NCBI GenBank assembly: GCA_005889445.1 | Contig: VBGS01000192.1 | Coordinates: 1 to 5,585, forward strand | Direction: 5' to 3' | Source of the DNA: Chloroflexota bacterium | GTDB lineage: Bacteria; Chloroflexota; Limnocylindria; P2-11E | DNA: 5,585 bases | Shown here: in pieces, positions 5,371-5,585 of the stretch | Position numbering within the stretch: the stretch's first letter is position 1 | Layout of the letters: every line of letters starts with the position of its first letter | Notes under the pieces: model-generated | Told to the model about the DNA's origin: nothing | Seen by the model: the letters and a program-made list of their open reading frames with translations, nothing else | Databases searched by the model: none | Program-made: the position numbers and the translations under genes

Positions 5371-5585
5371 GTGAGCGCTGACGGTCCCGTCCTCGTCGTC
5401 GACGACGATCCGAAGATCGTTCAGCTCGTCCGCGCGTACCTCGAGCGCGAAGGCTTCGCGGTGGTGACCGCCGGCGACGGCCGCGCCGCGCTCGCCGCGA
5501 TCCGCGACCTGGCTCCGCGGCTCATCGTGCTCGACCTGATGCTCCCGGAGATCGACGGCATGACCGTCGCTCGTCGCGTGCGCGA
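5371..5585 (+). CDS. Response regulator receiver domain, probably OmpR family (partial, runs off the window)
   Basis: The first 71 residues of a two-component response regulator are present; the rest is beyond the right edge. Receiver hallmarks are clear: the acidic pair D11/D12 in VLVVDDDP, and phosphoacceptor D55 in VLDLMLPEIDGM (53-64), matching OmpR's numbering. LDLMLPxxDG is typical of OmpR-type DNA-binding regulators, but the output domain is not visible. The GTG at 5371 is preferred because GGAG at 5362-5365 lies five bases upstream and the receiver strand starts within a few residues. The 66-base gap after leuD (5305-5370) holds no clear promoter or terminator, only a four-pair GCGG/CCGC element (5307-5321) without a T run. 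The gene could therefore be read through from the operon or have an unrecognised promoter. Its signal and partner kinase are unknown. Confidence 0.9.
   Translation, partial: MSADGPVLVVDDDPKIVQLVRAYLEREGFAVVTAGDGRAALAAIRDLAPRLIVLDLMLPEIDGMTVARRVR

Noticed and set aside
5358..5381. Seven-codon ORF with two Trp codons before the response regulator, as a possible Trp leader
   Set aside because: It overlaps the response regulator's SD and start, has no terminator hairpin after it, and no tryptophan gene follows; chance is sufficient.

Overview
The window is strongly G+C-rich (roughly two-thirds by eye) and gene-dense, with all genes on the + strand. It reads as a free-living, GC-rich bacterium. 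The leuC product has the 'LHLVHEVTSPQAFEGLR' style common in Actinomycetota and Chloroflexota. The two visible promoters have TANNNT-type -10 boxes placed just upstream of an ATG, as in lineages that use leaderless mRNAs. I would guess Chloroflexota or a related actinobacterial-like lineage, but the sequence does not settle it.

Layout: (1) 35-511 is a complete SoxR-type MerR regulator with the CxxCxCx5C [2Fe-2S] motif; its probable promoter/operator lies at the window edge. (2) 512-730 is a gene-free but highly organised regulatory interval. It holds a near-perfect dyad after soxR, a promoter, a 23-codon leader ORF beginning Met-Arg-Leu-Val-Leu-Ile, an 11-bp potential antiterminator whose 5' arm overlaps the leader stop codon, and an intrinsic terminator immediately before the next ribosome-binding site. 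Together these form a textbook ribosome-mediated transcription attenuator for branched-chain amino acids. (3) 731-5304 is a tightly packed four-gene operon: threonine synthase (thrC), a fused MoaD/CysO-like plus class I/II aminotransferase protein, leuC and leuD. Junctions are a 4-base ATGA overlap, a 13-base gap, and a 1-base TGATG overlap. (4) 5371-5585 is the start of an OmpR-like response regulator, cut by the window end and probably a separate unit.

The operon joins supply of threonine (the precursor of isoleucine through 2-oxobutanoate) to the isopropylmalate isomerase step of leucine synthesis, with a PLP aminotransferase-like protein between. A leader peptide reading Leu, Val and Ile codons makes sense as the shared sensor.

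The strangest object is the second gene. Its first 89 residues are a complete ubiquitin-like sulfur-carrier domain ending in the Gly-Gly that normally must be a free C-terminus, fused in frame to an aminotransferase. That aminotransferase lacks the roughly 40-residue segment that should carry the cofactor-binding Asp and Tyr. The fusion beside a fold-type-II PLP enzyme recalls the CysO/CysM sulfur-carrier pair and is the best candidate here for something undescribed, with the caveat that both oddities in one gene could also mean decay or an assembly error.
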